Translations under genes and position numbers: made by a program | Notes under the pieces: model-generated | Seen by the model: the letters and a program-made list of their open reading frames with translations, nothing else | Told to the model about the DNA's origin: nothing | Databases searched by the model: none | Shown: in pieces, positions 25,874-35,023 of the stretch | Position numbering within the stretch: position 1 is the stretch's first letter | How the letters are laid out: the number at the start of each line of letters is the position of its first letter | Source of the DNA: Rhizobium sp. SL86 | Lineage (GTDB): Bacteria; Pseudomonadota; Alphaproteobacteria; Rhizobiales; Rhizobiaceae | Direction: 5' to 3' | Assembly: GCF_026672545.1 (NCBI RefSeq) | Contig: NZ_JAPPRJ010000001.1 | Coordinates: 744,001-808,000 of the forward strand | DNA length: 64,000 nt

Positions 25874-27370
25874 TTACTTCATCGTCGGCATGACGAATTC
25901 GGCGCCATCCTTGATGCCGGACGGCCAGCGGCTCGTGACCGTCTTGGTGCGGGTCCAGAACTTGATCGAATCGGTGCCGTGCTGGTTGAGATCGCCGAAG
26001 GACGAGGACTTCCAGCCGCCGAAGGAATGATAGGCGAGCGGAACCGGGATCGGCACGTTGACGCCGACCATGCCGATATTGATGCGCGAGGCGAAATCGC
26101 GGGCGGCATCACCATCACGGGTGAAGATCGCGACGCCATTGCCGTATTCATGCTTCATCGGCAGGTCGAGGGCTTCCTCGTAGTTCTTGGCACGCACGAC
26201 CGAAAGAACCGGGCCAAAGATCTCCGTCTTGTAGATGTCCATCTCGGGCGTGACGTGGTCGAAGAGGCAGCCGCCGATGAAATGGCCGTTCTCATAACCC
26301 TGCAGCTTGAAATCGCGGCCATCGACCACGAGTTTTGCGCCCTGCTCGACGCCGCTGTTGATCAGGCCAAGGATCTTTTCGCGGGCTTCCTTGGTAACGA
26401 CCGGACCCATGTCGGCCTTTTCGTCGGTGTAGGGGCCGATGCGCAGGCTCTCCACCATCGGCGTCAGCTTTTCGACGAGGCGGTTGGCGGTCTCCTCACC
26501 GACCGGGACGGCCACCGAAATCGCCATGCAGCGCTCGCCGGCCGAGCCGTAACCGGCGCCCATCAGCGCGTTGGCGGCCTGGTCGAGATCGGCATCCGGC
26601 ATGATGATCATGTGGTTCTTGGCGCCGCCGAAGCACTGGGCGCGCTTGCCGTTCATTGCCGCGGTGCCATAAACATAACGGGCGATCGGCGTGGAGCCGA
26701 CGAAGGAAACGGCGGAAATTTCCGGATGGGTGAGGATGCCATCGACGGCCGCCTTGTCGCCGTTGACGACGTTCAGCACGCCGGTCGGCAGGCCCGCTTC
26801 GATCATCAGTTCGGCAAGGCGGATCGGTACGGACGGATCACGCTCGGACGGCTTCAGGATGAAGGCGTTGCCGCAGGCGATCGCAGGCGCAAACATCCAC
26901 ATCGGGATCATCGCCGGGAAGTTGAACGGCGTGATGCCCGCACCGATGCCGACCGGCTGGCGGATCGAATACATGTCGATGTTCGGGCCGGCGCCTTCGG
27001 TGAACTCGCTCTTCGACAGATGCGGAATGCCGATGACGAATTCGCAGACTTCAAGACCGCGCACGATATCGCCCTTGGCATCCTCGATCGTCTTGCCATG
27101 CTCGCGCGAGAGCGTCTCGGCGAGTGAGTCCATGTTGTCGTTCAGAAGCTGGACGAACTTCATGAACACACGGGCGCGGCGCTGCGGATTGGTGGCGGCC
27201 CACTTGACCTGCGCAGCCTTGGCGCTCTGAACAGCCGCATCGAGTTCTGCAGCGCTGGCGAGCGAGACTTCGCCCTGCACTTCGCCGGTGGCGGGGTTAA
27301 ATATGCCCTGCTTGCGGCCTGACGTGCCGGGCACGTGCTTGCCGTCAATAAAATGACCGATCTGATACAT
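25874..27370 (-). CDS. mmsA: CoA-acylating methylmalonate-semialdehyde dehydrogenase
   Basis: 498 residues of the MmsA/IolA type. It turns methylmalonate semialdehyde into propionyl-CoA, or malonate semialdehyde into acetyl-CoA, with NAD and CoA, in valine or inositol breakdown. Catalytic Cys lies in GERCMAISVAV, and the CoA-type enzyme lacks the usual general-base Glu, with FGGAKNHMIIMPDADL in its place. The LysR gene at 27613 is divergent and is its likely regulator. ATG at 27370. Confidence 0.93.
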   Translation of the reverse strand: MYQIGHFIDGKHVPGTSGRKQGIFNPATGEVQGEVSLASAAELDAAVQSAKAAQVKWAATNPQRRARVFMKFVQLLNDNMDSLAETLSREHGKTIEDAKGDIVRGLEVCEFVIGIPHLSKSEFTEGAGPNIDMYSIRQPVGIGAGITPFNFPAMIPMWMFAPAIACGNAFILKPSERDPSVPIRLAELMIEAGLPTGVLNVVNGDKAAVDGILTHPEISAVSFVGSTPIARYVYGTAAMNGKRAQCFGGAKNHMIIMPDADLDQAANALMGAGYGSAGERCMAISVAVPVGEETANRLVEKLTPMVESLRIGPYTDEKADMGPVVTKEAREKILGLINSGVEQGAKLVVDGRDFKLQGYENGHFIGGCLFDHVTPEMDIYKTEIFGPVLSVVRAKNYEEALDLPMKHEYGNGVAIFTRDGDAARDFASRINIGMVGVNVPIPVPLAYHSFGGWKSSSFGDLNQHGTDSIKFWTRTKTVTSRWPSGIKDGAEFVMPTMK

Positions 27371-27412
27371 GGGTGTCCTCCAGGATTGTTATGGCGGCAG
27401 TATGCGCTTTCA

Positions 27413-27457
27413 TTTGCACAAGACAACACGATGATTTACGCATCCGTTGTGCATAAA
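27413..27457. promoter_or_regulatory. Inverted TTGTGCA pair upstream of mmsA
   Basis: TTTGCACAA (27413-27421) and TTGTGCATAAA (27447-27457) face each other in the mmsA/LysR region, 43 bases from the mmsA start. The arms are suitable for LysR or, given the shared half-site, for the TTGTGCA-binding factor discussed for the phasin gene. Confidence 0.3.
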
Positions 27458-27473
27458 TTGATGTGCATTTTGC

Positions 27474-27588
27474 TGCCCCTCATCCGCCTGCCGGCACCTT
27501 CTCCCCGTCTCAACGGGGAGAAGGGCACAAGCCGCAGCGGCAGCGTCCCCTCTCCCCGCATGCGGGGAGAGGGTCAGGGTGAGGGGCA
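27474..27588. repeat. RIME1-like intergenic mosaic element
   Basis: Two strong palindromes: CCTTCTCCCCGT (27497-27508) with ACGGGGAGAAGG (27513-27524), and a 26-base perfect palindrome at 27548-27573 centred on GCATGC. The flanks CTCATCCGCCTGCCGGCAC and GTGAGGGGC fit the rhizobial intergenic mosaic element described in Sinorhizobium; naming is from memory. Confidence 0.7.
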
Positions 27589-27612
27589 AACACCACCCGC
27601 GAGGACAGCCTG

Positions 27613-28494
27613 ATGGACTGGGACAATGTGCGCATCTTTCTGGCCGTGGCGCGCGAGGGGCAGTTGCTGTCGGCCTCGCGCCGGCTGGGGTTGAACCATG
27701 CGACGCTCGGGCGGCGGATCAGCGCGCTGGAGGACGCCTTGCGCACGCGGCTTCTGATCCGCAAGCCGAATGGCTGCGAGCTGACCGCCGAGGGCCATGC
27801 CTTTCTGGAGTCGGCGGAGCGGATCGAGGCGGAAATGCTGGCCGCGCAATCGCGCACCGGCCAGGTGAATGCGCCAATCGACGGCACGGTGCGCATCGGC
27901 GCGCCGGATGGGTTCGGCGTCTCGTTTCTTGCGCCGCGGCTCGGCGCCCTCATCCAGCGGCATCCGAACCTGCGCATCCAGCTGGTGCCGGTGCCGCGCT
28001 CCTTTTCGCTGTCGCAGCGCGAGGCGGATATTGCGGTGACCGTGGAACGCCCGGCGCAGGGGCGGCTGGTCTCGTCCAAACTCACCGACTACACGCTCGG
28101 CCTTTATGCCTCGCGCGATTATCTCGCCCGCAATGGCGAACCGCAATCGATCGACCAGCTGCGCCTGCATCCGCGTATCGGCTACGTCGACGACCTGATC
28201 TTTTCGCCTCAGCTGAACTTTACCGGCGAAGTGATGCGCGACTGGGATGCGGGTTTTGAGATTTCCAGCGCCATCGGCCAGACGGAGGCGGTGCGCAGCG
28301 GGGCCGGCATCGGCATTCTGCATGATTATATTGCCCGCCAGGTGCCGGAGCTTGCCCGTGTGCTGCCGGAGATCACCATTCGCCGCGCCTACTGGACGAG
28401 CTATCACGAAAGCCTCCGGGATCTCGCCCGCATCCGCACCGTCGTCAGCTTTCTGCAGGAAACGGTCACGGCGGCAAAACCGATGTTCGTGTGA
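27613..28494 (+). CDS. LysR-family transcriptional regulator (mmsA-linked)
   Basis: 293 residues. N-terminal helix-turn-helix (WDNVRIFLAVAREGQLLSAS, then LNHATLGRRISALEDAL) and C-terminal effector domain. It is divergent from mmsA with a 242-base gap that carries a RIME-like element and inverted half-sites. Family members beside mmsA control valine/inositol or semialdehyde breakdown. ATG at 27613. Confidence 0.9.
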   Translation: MDWDNVRIFLAVAREGQLLSASRRLGLNHATLGRRISALEDALRTRLLIRKPNGCELTAEGHAFLESAERIEAEMLAAQSRTGQVNAPIDGTVRIGAPDGFGVSFLAPRLGALIQRHPNLRIQLVPVPRSFSLSQREADIAVTVERPAQGRLVSSKLTDYTLGLYASRDYLARNGEPQSIDQLRLHPRIGYVDDLIFSPQLNFTGEVMRDWDAGFEISSAIGQTEAVRSGAGIGILHDYIARQVPELARVLPEITIRRAYWTSYHESLRDLARIRTVVSFLQETVTAAKPMFV

Positions 28495-28502
28495 GGCAGC
28501 TT

Positions 28503-30017
28503 TCAGCCCTCGAGTGCCATCCTCACCACCTTGTCCAGCGGTGCATCGGCCGCAACCGTCTGCCAGTCGCTCACCTGCGGCTTGCGTTCGAGCTGTTTTG
28601 CCAGCACATCCAGCGTCGCATCCGAAGGACCCGCCTCTCTTTCGCGCACGCGCCGGCGCAGGGTCGCCGCATCCGCCTCCAGCCAGATTCCGGTGAAGCG
28701 GGCCTTTGCCTGGCGGGCGGCGGCACTCATCTTCAGGCGGTTGTCTTCCTTGTCGAACACTGCATCGGCCACCACCGAGACACCGTTTGCGAGCAGATCC
28801 TGAGCGCGCATGGCAAGCTCGCGATAGACCTCGGCCGAAACTTCCGGGCGGTAGGCGGCTTCCGGCAGGCGGGTTTCGGCGGGCACATCAAACAGCGCCT
28901 TGCGAACCCGGTCGCTCTCCAGAATACGGGCGCCGGGTGCGAGCCCAAGCTGCGGCGCCAGATGATCGGCAACCGTCGTCTTGCCCGAACCGCTGAGACC
29001 GCCGATCGCGATCAGTCGCGGCGGCATGTGACCGAGAAGGGTTTCCGCCAGATCGAAATAGGAGCGCGCTTCGGCAATCAGCGCCTCGGACCGGCTATCG
29101 GCTTCGGCCACCTGCGTTGCCGTGACATGCGCCCGCACGGCGGCGCGAAGGGCCACGAAGAAGGGCAGAAGCCGCATGCCCTCGTCATCCTCGCCCTCGT
29201 CCAGATAACGGTTCATCACGAGGTTCGACAGAGCCGGAAATCCGCGATGCCACAGATCCATCAGCAGGAACGCGAGATCGTAGAGTACATCGGTCGTCGC
29301 CAGTTCCGCGTTGAACTCGATGCAATCGAAAAGCCGCGGCACGCCATGCAGAAGGCAGATATTGCGCAGATGCAGATCACCATGGCAGCGCCGGACCCGC
29401 CCGACATCGGCCCGCCGGTCGAGAAGATCGGCAAGGCGCGACAACTGCTGCTCGAAGTTTTGCGTCAGGCGATCCGCCTCGTCTTCGGAAAAAACATCGC
29501 TTGTGGCAAAACCGGCGCGGTTGATGGCAAGCACGCGCCCGACCCGGCCTGCCCCGTCCCCGGCGGCGATGATCGGCGCCTGCCGGTGCGCGCGCGCAAT
29601 CATCCGCGCCGTCTCCGTCATCAGCGCCGGCGTCAGCCGCCCGGCGCCGGCCATGCGGTCAAACAGCTGTTCCTGATCGAAACGCACCATCTCCACGACG
29701 GCATCCACGAGCGCGCCCTCACCATCCCAGACGAGCGACTGGTCGGCGCTGCGGGTGATACGCCGCACCCGCCGGTAAAGACCGGGCGCCGTCACCGAAT
29801 TCATCGCAAGCTCCGCCTCGCAGGCCTCCAGGCGTTTTTCCGGTGTCGAAAAATCCACGTAAGGCAGATTGACCGCGCGCTTCATCTTGAAGGCACGGGA
29901 CCCGGCCAGCGCGATCAGCGAGATATGCGTCTCGATGAATTCCACCGGCCCGTTCTGGCCGAGATTGGCGGACTGTTTGAGAAAATCGCGCACCTCGCGC
30001 TGCTCATCCACGATCAT
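28503..30017 (-). CDS. Fused APH-like phosphotransferase and P-loop kinase
   Basis: 504 residues. The N-terminal half is an aminoglycoside-phosphotransferase-like fold with HGDLHLRNICLL (catalytic Asp) and DCIEFN (metal site). The C-terminal part (from about residue 330) is an AAA/zeta-toxin-like small-molecule kinase with Walker A GGLSGSGKTT and a lid region LRRRVREREAG. Both sites look intact. This bifunctional architecture is common in Proteobacteria and its substrate is unknown; resistance should not be assumed. It converges on the LysR gene with an eight-base gap. Confidence 0.85.
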   Translation of the reverse strand: MIVDEQREVRDFLKQSANLGQNGPVEFIETHISLIALAGSRAFKMKRAVNLPYVDFSTPEKRLEACEAELAMNSVTAPGLYRRVRRITRSADQSLVWDGEGALVDAVVEMVRFDQEQLFDRMAGAGRLTPALMTETARMIARAHRQAPIIAAGDGAGRVGRVLAINRAGFATSDVFSEDEADRLTQNFEQQLSRLADLLDRRADVGRVRRCHGDLHLRNICLLHGVPRLFDCIEFNAELATTDVLYDLAFLLMDLWHRGFPALSNLVMNRYLDEGEDDEGMRLLPFFVALRAAVRAHVTATQVAEADSRSEALIAEARSYFDLAETLLGHMPPRLIAIGGLSGSGKTTVADHLAPQLGLAPGARILESDRVRKALFDVPAETRLPEAAYRPEVSAEVYRELAMRAQDLLANGVSVVADAVFDKEDNRLKMSAAARQAKARFTGIWLEADAATLRRRVREREAGPSDATLDVLAKQLERKPQVSDWQTVAADAPLDKVVRMALEG

Positions 30018-30169
30018 GCCATGCCCTCCGCCGGGAGTGTGACTGTCAGATGAGGAATAACTTAAGGCAGGCGGGAATGATCCGCGTTGATTTCGCGCAA
30101 GTGGGCAGGCGCTTCAACGGAGGCCAATTTGGCGACTGAACGTTCAGGAGGATTTCGTTGGGGATAAAA

Positions 30170-30246
30170 TGGTACGGTTGGGGGGTCTCGAACCTCCGAC
30201 CTCAGGTGCCACAAACCTGCGCTCTAACCAACTGAGCTACAACCGC
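30170..30246 (-). tRNA. tRNA-His (GTG)
   Basis: Cloverleaf on the minus strand: acceptor GCGGTTG / CAACCGT, D-arm GTAGCTCAGTTGGTTAGAGC, anticodon stem CAGGT / ACCTG with loop TTGTGGC (anticodon GTG), T-arm GGAGG.TTCGAAC.CCCCC, and encoded CCA. The discriminator is A73 and the 1:72 pair is G:T, with no encoded base paired to 73. This is the alphaproteobacterial form that lacks the G-1:C73 identity pair. Confidence 0.95.
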
Positions 30247-30338
30247 ATACCATCGGGTCGACATGTGCCGACCGCGTCTGGGGCGTGACATAAAAGCATT
30301 GAATGCGTTTTGCAAGCCCCGAGTTTGGCGAGAATATA

Positions 30339-30364
30339 GAAAAAGGCCGGGAAAAATCCCGGCC
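30339..30364 (-). terminator. Terminator after phasin
   Basis: On the minus strand GGCCGGGA pairs with TCCCGGCC (30364-30357 with 30352-30345), loop TTTT, followed by TTTTTC. Confidence 0.85.
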
Positions 30365-30388
30365 CCTTGCAATCGTCGCGCGGCGAAA

Positions 30389-30835
30389 TCAGGCCGGCTT
30401 GAAGGTGGTCATGACCTTTTCGGCGGCTTCGCGGCCCGGCTTCGAGACTTCCTCGGCGAGCTTGCGGGCGGCTTCCTGCATGGCCTTGGCCTGCTCGACC
30501 GTCGTTTCGGCCTGCTTGCGGACAAAGCCGGTCTGCAGTTCGATGAGTTCTGCTACGGACTTCACGCCCAGCAGAGCTTCCATGTGCGAGAGCGACAGGT
30601 CGGCATTGGTGCGCATGGCGTCGATGGCCTTGAGACCGAGCTCGACGGTGCCGGCCTGGGCGGTCTGCATCGTGGCTTCAACGGTCTTGGTGGCTTCTTC
30701 CGCAGCGGTCTTCATCTTGGTGAAGGCTTCGCGCGACTGGGCAGCACCCTTTTCGGCGAATTCGCGCAGGCTGTCGGTCATCTTGGCCGGGTCGAAGGCG
30801 GAGAATGAGAAGATGTCGTCAGTTCTGTATGCCAT
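30389..30835 (-). CDS. Phasin (PHB granule protein)
   Basis: About 148 residues, all helical, Ala/Glu/Lys-rich, with the phasin_2-type core (AQAGTVELGLKAIDAMRTNA, then MEALLGVKSVAELIELQ). Phasins coat polyhydroxybutyrate granules. Three in-frame ATGs lie at 30844, 30841 and 30835; the last is preferred for spacing from AAAAGGG. Two tandem TTGTGCATTGCAA / TTGTGCATCGCAA dyads upstream are the expected sort of target for the PHB-sensing repressor PhaR. Confidence 0.9.
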   Translation of the reverse strand: MAYRTDDIFSFSAFDPAKMTDSLREFAEKGAAQSREAFTKMKTAAEEATKTVEATMQTAQAGTVELGLKAIDAMRTNADLSLSHMEALLGVKSVAELIELQTGFVRKQAETTVEQAKAMQEAARKLAEEVSKPGREAAEKVMTTFKPA

Positions 30836-30926
30836 TGTCATCATCCCTTTTCAGCTGATGTTCGGTAAGGTTTGGGTGGCCACCGGCGTTTCCGACGACC
30901 GCATATGACTTATATAGACGAAACCG

Positions 30927-30957
30927 TTGTGCATTGCAATATCATTGTGCATCGCAA
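30927..30957. promoter_or_regulatory. Two tandem PhaR-like operators upstream of phasin
   Basis: TTGTGCATTGCAA (30927-30939) and TTGTGCATCGCAA (30945-30957), 18 bases apart start to start, about 90 bases before the phasin start. The core TTGTGCATTGCA is identical to the site at 6529 upstream of the symporter operon. Confidence 0.55.
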
Positions 30958-31093
30958 CATAAGATTTTGCTGATTAACCCTATCGCCCGAAACCCGGATT
31001 CCGATTGTGGACCCGAGGGGGCTTCGAAGTTACTAACAATGTGTTAATCTGCCGTCGGCTCGAGAAGAAGACGGTATCCACCCAAGGCCCGCC

Positions 31094-34000
31094 ATGTCCT
31101 CTGTGCAATATCCATTTATCGACATCGCCGTTCACGAACGGATCCGCGCCCATTTTGCAGCGGGCAAGGCGCTTGTCCTGTTTTCGACGGATATGGCGGA
31201 GGTTCTGTGGGCGAATGGCCGTGGCGCACGCCTCTTCGGCCGCAGCTCGATCTACGACCTGATGGATCAGGGGCCGATCCGTGTCGATCTCACCTATCGC
31301 CAGGCCCTTTCGACCGCGCGCGGGCTGCGTGCGGCGGGTGAAACGCGCACCTTCATGATCCGCATGACGGAAGGGTTCGAGCGCATCGGCGTGACCGCGG
31401 TGTGCGAGCGCATCACGCTTCCGGGCGGCGGCGAGGGCATTCTGTTCGCAGCGCCCGCCGGGGCCGCCGACCCGAAGGCGATCGATTGCGCACGCCAGAT
31501 GCTGGAGGGTTTTGATGACCCGCAGACCCATATCGCCGTTCTGAACGCCGATGGCGAGATCATCTCCGCCTCGCCCTCCTTTGCGGCCCTGCAACTGACG
31601 CCGCAGACGGCGAGAATGCTGGTGACGCTGGCCGGCCATGACCGGGAGCGTCTGGTGAAGCGGCCCGTGCCGACAGCCGCGGGATACCTGCCGGGCGCGA
31701 TCGCAAGACTGTCCGACGAACCGGCGCTCAATCTTCTGTTCCTGGTCCAGCCGGAAGATGGCGCACCGGAGAACCCGGTTCTCGCGACCGAAGAAAAGGC
31801 CCCTTCCGCATCCTTTGCCGCAGCACCGGCCTTCGAGGACGCGCTCGAAGCCGTGTCGGCCATCGACGAGTTGGAGGAAGACACCGAGGAAGATCCGGAT
31901 TTCACCGAGGATCTTTCGGCACCGGGTGTGTCGGAGACCGACGGGGATGAGACGATTGCCGTGAATGCGGATACGGAAGAGCCTGCCGATGCAGCACCGG
32001 CGGCCGAAGGGAACGAACCGGATCTGCCGGCGGAAATCCAGCCCGAGGCGCAAGAGGCTCTCGTCGAGGAAACGGTATCCTCTGCCGCCCTGGAGCCGGT
32101 TGCTGAGGACTTTGACGCGCCTGCCGCGCAGGACGATGTCGAGGAGACCGTAAACGAACCGGGTCCCGTCACGGAGGAGCCGGTGGCGGAGGTGCGTGCG
32201 CCCGCCGTCCCGTTCCAGCCCGACATGCGCGCCACCCGTTTCGTGTGGAAGATCGATGCGCAGGGCCGGTTCCGGGAAATCTCGCCGGAGCTTGCGGCAG
32301 CCGTTGGCCCGCATGCCGCCGAAGTCGTCGGCCTTGCCTTCACCGATGTGGCGGCGCTCTTCAACCTCGACCCGGAAGGCCGGATCACCGAACTTCTCAA
32401 CCGCCGCGACACCTGGTCCGGCAAGACGATCCGCTGGCCGATCGAGGGAACGTCGCTCGCCGTGCCGATCGATCTTGCGGCTCTGCCGACCTATACCCGC
32501 AACCGCGATTTCGACGGTTTCCGCGGTTTTGGCATCATCCGCATGGCGGACCTGCACGAAGACCCGCTGGCAACCGGCCTGACACTCGCCCCCGAAGAGG
32601 GGATGACGGACGAGATCGAGGCGGACGCCGGCTCGGATCTGCCGCACGAATCAGATGCAGACTCCGTACCGGAGATCTCCACCGACAGCGAAACGGTGGA
32701 AGAGGCTGCAGCCATCCCCGCCGAACCACCCTTCCCGCCCTTCCACCTGCCGGACCAGGAGAACGAGGCGGACCTGCAGCCAGCCGAAGAGCCGGGCGTG
32801 GGCGCGCTGGAGGCTGAAGAGGACACCACGCTGGACGCAGTGCCGGACGCGGATTTCGACACAGACGCCGCGGCGAACGAACCGGCCGATGAACCGGAGC
32901 CTTTACCCGCGCCGACGGCGGAGCGACCGGTTCTACGCATCATCGACAATCCCGGCCGGCGTCATTCGGACAAGGTCGTGCGGTTCGAGGAGCATCGCAG
33001 CCCGCTGAACGAGCGGCTGTCGCCCTCCGAACAGGCGAATTTCCGCGAGATTGCCCGCCGCCTGGACGTGTTCCGCCGGGCAGATGACGTCGTGGCCGAG
33101 ACCGACACCCCGGAAACCCCGTCCGAGGCGACGGCACCGCAGATGGACGATCAGGCCGAGGATGCATCGACGGTGGCTGATGCAATGGATGCAGCCCCCG
33201 CAATGTCGGCTCCCGAGGAAACGACGGAGCATCCGGCGGTAACGGATCAGGATTCCGTGGCCGAGGAGCCCGCAGACACGACCGAACCGCATGAGGCCGA
33301 CGGTGAACCGGCCATCACGGCGGAAACGGACGCCGAACCTGCCGCGGACGACAGCACCGAGACGATTGCGACCGAGATCGAAGATCACGACACGGACGAG
33401 CCGGCGGATGCCGAGGAGGCGCCGCTCTCGATCGAGGAAGCGTATGCGCAGGCCATTCCGCTGCGGCCCCGCCCGCAGCTGTCCGCCGATGTGGTTGACC
33501 AGATGCCGGTGGCGCTTCTGGTGCATGCCGGCGACCGGCTCATCCATGGCAATCCGGAATTCCTGCGGCTGACCGGTTATGACAGCCTGGAGGCGCTCAC
33601 CGAGGTGGGTGGCCTGGATGCCCTGCTGCAGCGGCAGGATCTGGAAGACAAGACGGCAGAAGCCGGCGGCATGGTCGTGGTCCGCGCAGACGATGCGCTG
33701 GTGCCGGTGAGCGCGCGTCTTCAATCCGTCCGCTGGGACAATGCCTCCGCGCTGATCCTGGCCCTGATGCCGACGGGTTCTGCCCCTCAGGACCTGCAGG
33801 CCCTGCCGCACGCCGCCGGTCCGAGCGAAGAGGGTGCACGCCAGGCCGACGAAGTGGCACGCCTCAAGGTCGAGGTGGACGAATTGCGCGCCATTCTCGA
33901 CACGGCCACCGACGGGGTGGTGATCATTGGCGCCGATGGCGACATCCGCTCCATGAACCGGGCCGCGAGCGCGCTCTTCAACTACGACAGCGACGAGACG

Positions 34001-34981
34001 ACGGGCAAACCCTTCGTCATGCTGTTTGCGCATGAAAGCCAGAAACATGTCATGGACTATCTCTCGGGCCTCAGCGGCCACGGCGTGGCAAGTCTTCTGA
34101 ACGACGGGCGCGAGGTGATCGGCCGAGAGGCGTCCGGCGGTTTCGTGCCGCTGTTCATGACGATCGGCCACCTCACCTCCTCGAACGGCTATTGTGCGGT
34201 GATCCGCGACATCACCCAGTGGAAACGCACCGAAGAAGAGCTGCGCAGCGCCAAGCGTGCCGCCGAGACGGCAAGCGCCCACAAGACGGAATTTTTGGCG
34301 CATGTGAGCCACGAGATCCGCACGCCGCTCAACGCCATCATCGGTTTTGCCGACATGATGGCGACCGAACGGCTCGGCCAGATCGGCCATCCGCGTTACG
34401 TGGAATATGCCAATGACATCGGCCGCTCCGGTCGCCATGTACTCGACATCGTCAACGATCTGCTCGACATTTCGAAGATCGAGGCGGGCGAGATGGACCT
34501 CGATTTCGCCTCGGTCGGCCTGAACGAGACCGTGTCGGAGGCCGTTTCCCTGGTGCAGCCGCAGGCCAATGGCCAGCGGGTGATCATCCGCACCGCGCTG
34601 TCGCAATCGGTGCCGCCGGTGGTGGCCGATCTGCGCTCGATCAAGCAGATCGTGCTGAACATCCTGTCGAATGCCATCCGCTTTACGCCGTCCGGCGGGC
34701 AGATCGTCGTCTCCACCGCCTATGAAGCGAATGGCAGCGTTGTCTTGCGGGTGCGCGATACGGGCATCGGCATGACCCGGGCGGAACTGGATCTTGCCAT
34801 GAAGCCCTTCCGCCAGGTGGCCGGCGCCAGCCGCAAGCGCGGCGATGGCACCGGGCTCGGCCTGCCTTTGACCAAGGCGATGGTGGATGCCAACCGGGCG
34901 AATTTCTCCATCCACTCGGCACCGAACGAGGGAACGCTGGTCGAGGTGACCTTTCCCTCGCCGCGGGTGCTTGCAAACTGA
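31094..34981 (+). CDS. cbrA: Multi-PAS sensor histidine kinase, CbrA/PdhS type
   Basis: 1295 residues, no clear membrane helix. Order: PAS-like N-terminus (about 5-200), acidic linker (about 215-375), PAS (about 378-490), acidic linker (about 500-615), a short conserved patch SPSEQANFREIARRLDVFRR (about 637), a third acidic linker (about 665-790), PAS (about 796-905), PAS (about 930-1045), HisKA with HVSHEIRTPLNAIIGFADMM (phospho-acceptor His1073) and a complete HATPase (VLNILSNAIRF, DTGIGM, GDGTGLGLPLT). The H-box is of the PdhS/DivJ type that acts on DivK. In Sinorhizobium, CbrA beside a phasin gene controls CtrA through DivK and affects exopolysaccharide and symbiosis; name by similarity and remembered gene order. 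Confidence 0.85.
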   Translation: MSSVQYPFIDIAVHERIRAHFAAGKALVLFSTDMAEVLWANGRGARLFGRSSIYDLMDQGPIRVDLTYRQALSTARGLRAAGETRTFMIRMTEGFERIGVTAVCERITLPGGGEGILFAAPAGAADPKAIDCARQMLEGFDDPQTHIAVLNADGEIISASPSFAALQLTPQTARMLVTLAGHDRERLVKRPVPTAAGYLPGAIARLSDEPALNLLFLVQPEDGAPENPVLATEEKAPSASFAAAPAFEDALEAVSAIDELEEDTEEDPDFTEDLSAPGVSETDGDETIAVNADTEEPADAAPAAEGNEPDLPAEIQPEAQEALVEETVSSAALEPVAEDFDAPAAQDDVEETVNEPGPVTEEPVAEVRAPAVPFQPDMRATRFVWKIDAQGRFREISPELAAAVGPHAAEVVGLAFTDVAALFNLDPEGRITELLNRRDTWSGKTIRWPIEGTSLAVPIDLAALPTYTRNRDFDGFRGFGIIRMADLHEDPLATGLTLAPEEGMTDEIEADAGSDLPHESDADSVPEISTDSETVEEAAAIPAEPPFPPFHLPDQENEADLQPAEEPGVGALEAEEDTTLDAVPDADFDTDAAANEPADEPEPLPAPTAERPVLRIIDNPGRRHSDKVVRFEEHRSPLNERLSPSEQANFREIARRLDVFRRADDVVAETDTPETPSEATAPQMDDQAEDASTVADAMDAAPAMSAPEETTEHPAVTDQDSVAEEPADTTEPHEADGEPAITAETDAEPAADDSTETIATEIEDHDTDEPADAEEAPLSIEEAYAQAIPLRPRPQLSADVVDQMPVALLVHAGDRLIHGNPEFLRLTGYDSLEALTEVGGLDALLQRQDLEDKTAEAGGMVVVRADDALVPVSARLQSVRWDNASALILALMPTGSAPQDLQALPHAAGPSEEGARQADEVARLKVEVDELRAILDTATDGVVIIGADGDIRSMNRAASALFNYDSDETTGKPFVMLFAHESQKHVMDYLSGLSGHGVASLLNDGREVIGREASGGFVPLFMTIGHLTSSNGYCAVIRDITQWKRTEEELRSAKRAAETASAHKTEFLAHVSHEIRTPLNAIIGFADMMATERLGQIGHPRYVEYANDIGRSGRHVLDIVNDLLDISKIEAGEMDLDFASVGLNETVSEAVSLVQPQANGQRVIIRTALSQSVPPVVADLRSIKQIVLNILSNAIRFTPSGGQIVVSTAYEANGSVVLRVRDTGIGMTRAELDLAMKPFRQVAGASRKRGDGTGLGLPLTKAMVDANRANFSIHSAPNEGTLVEVTFPSPRVLAN

Positions 34982-35023
34982 GGGCAATGCAGTAAAGCGT
35001 CGGAAAACGAAAGGATTTCGGCC

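Noticed and set aside
28503..30017. Aminoglycoside resistance gene
   Set aside because: The APH-like half is fused to a P-loop kinase in a family common across Proteobacteria; nothing points to antibiotic modification.
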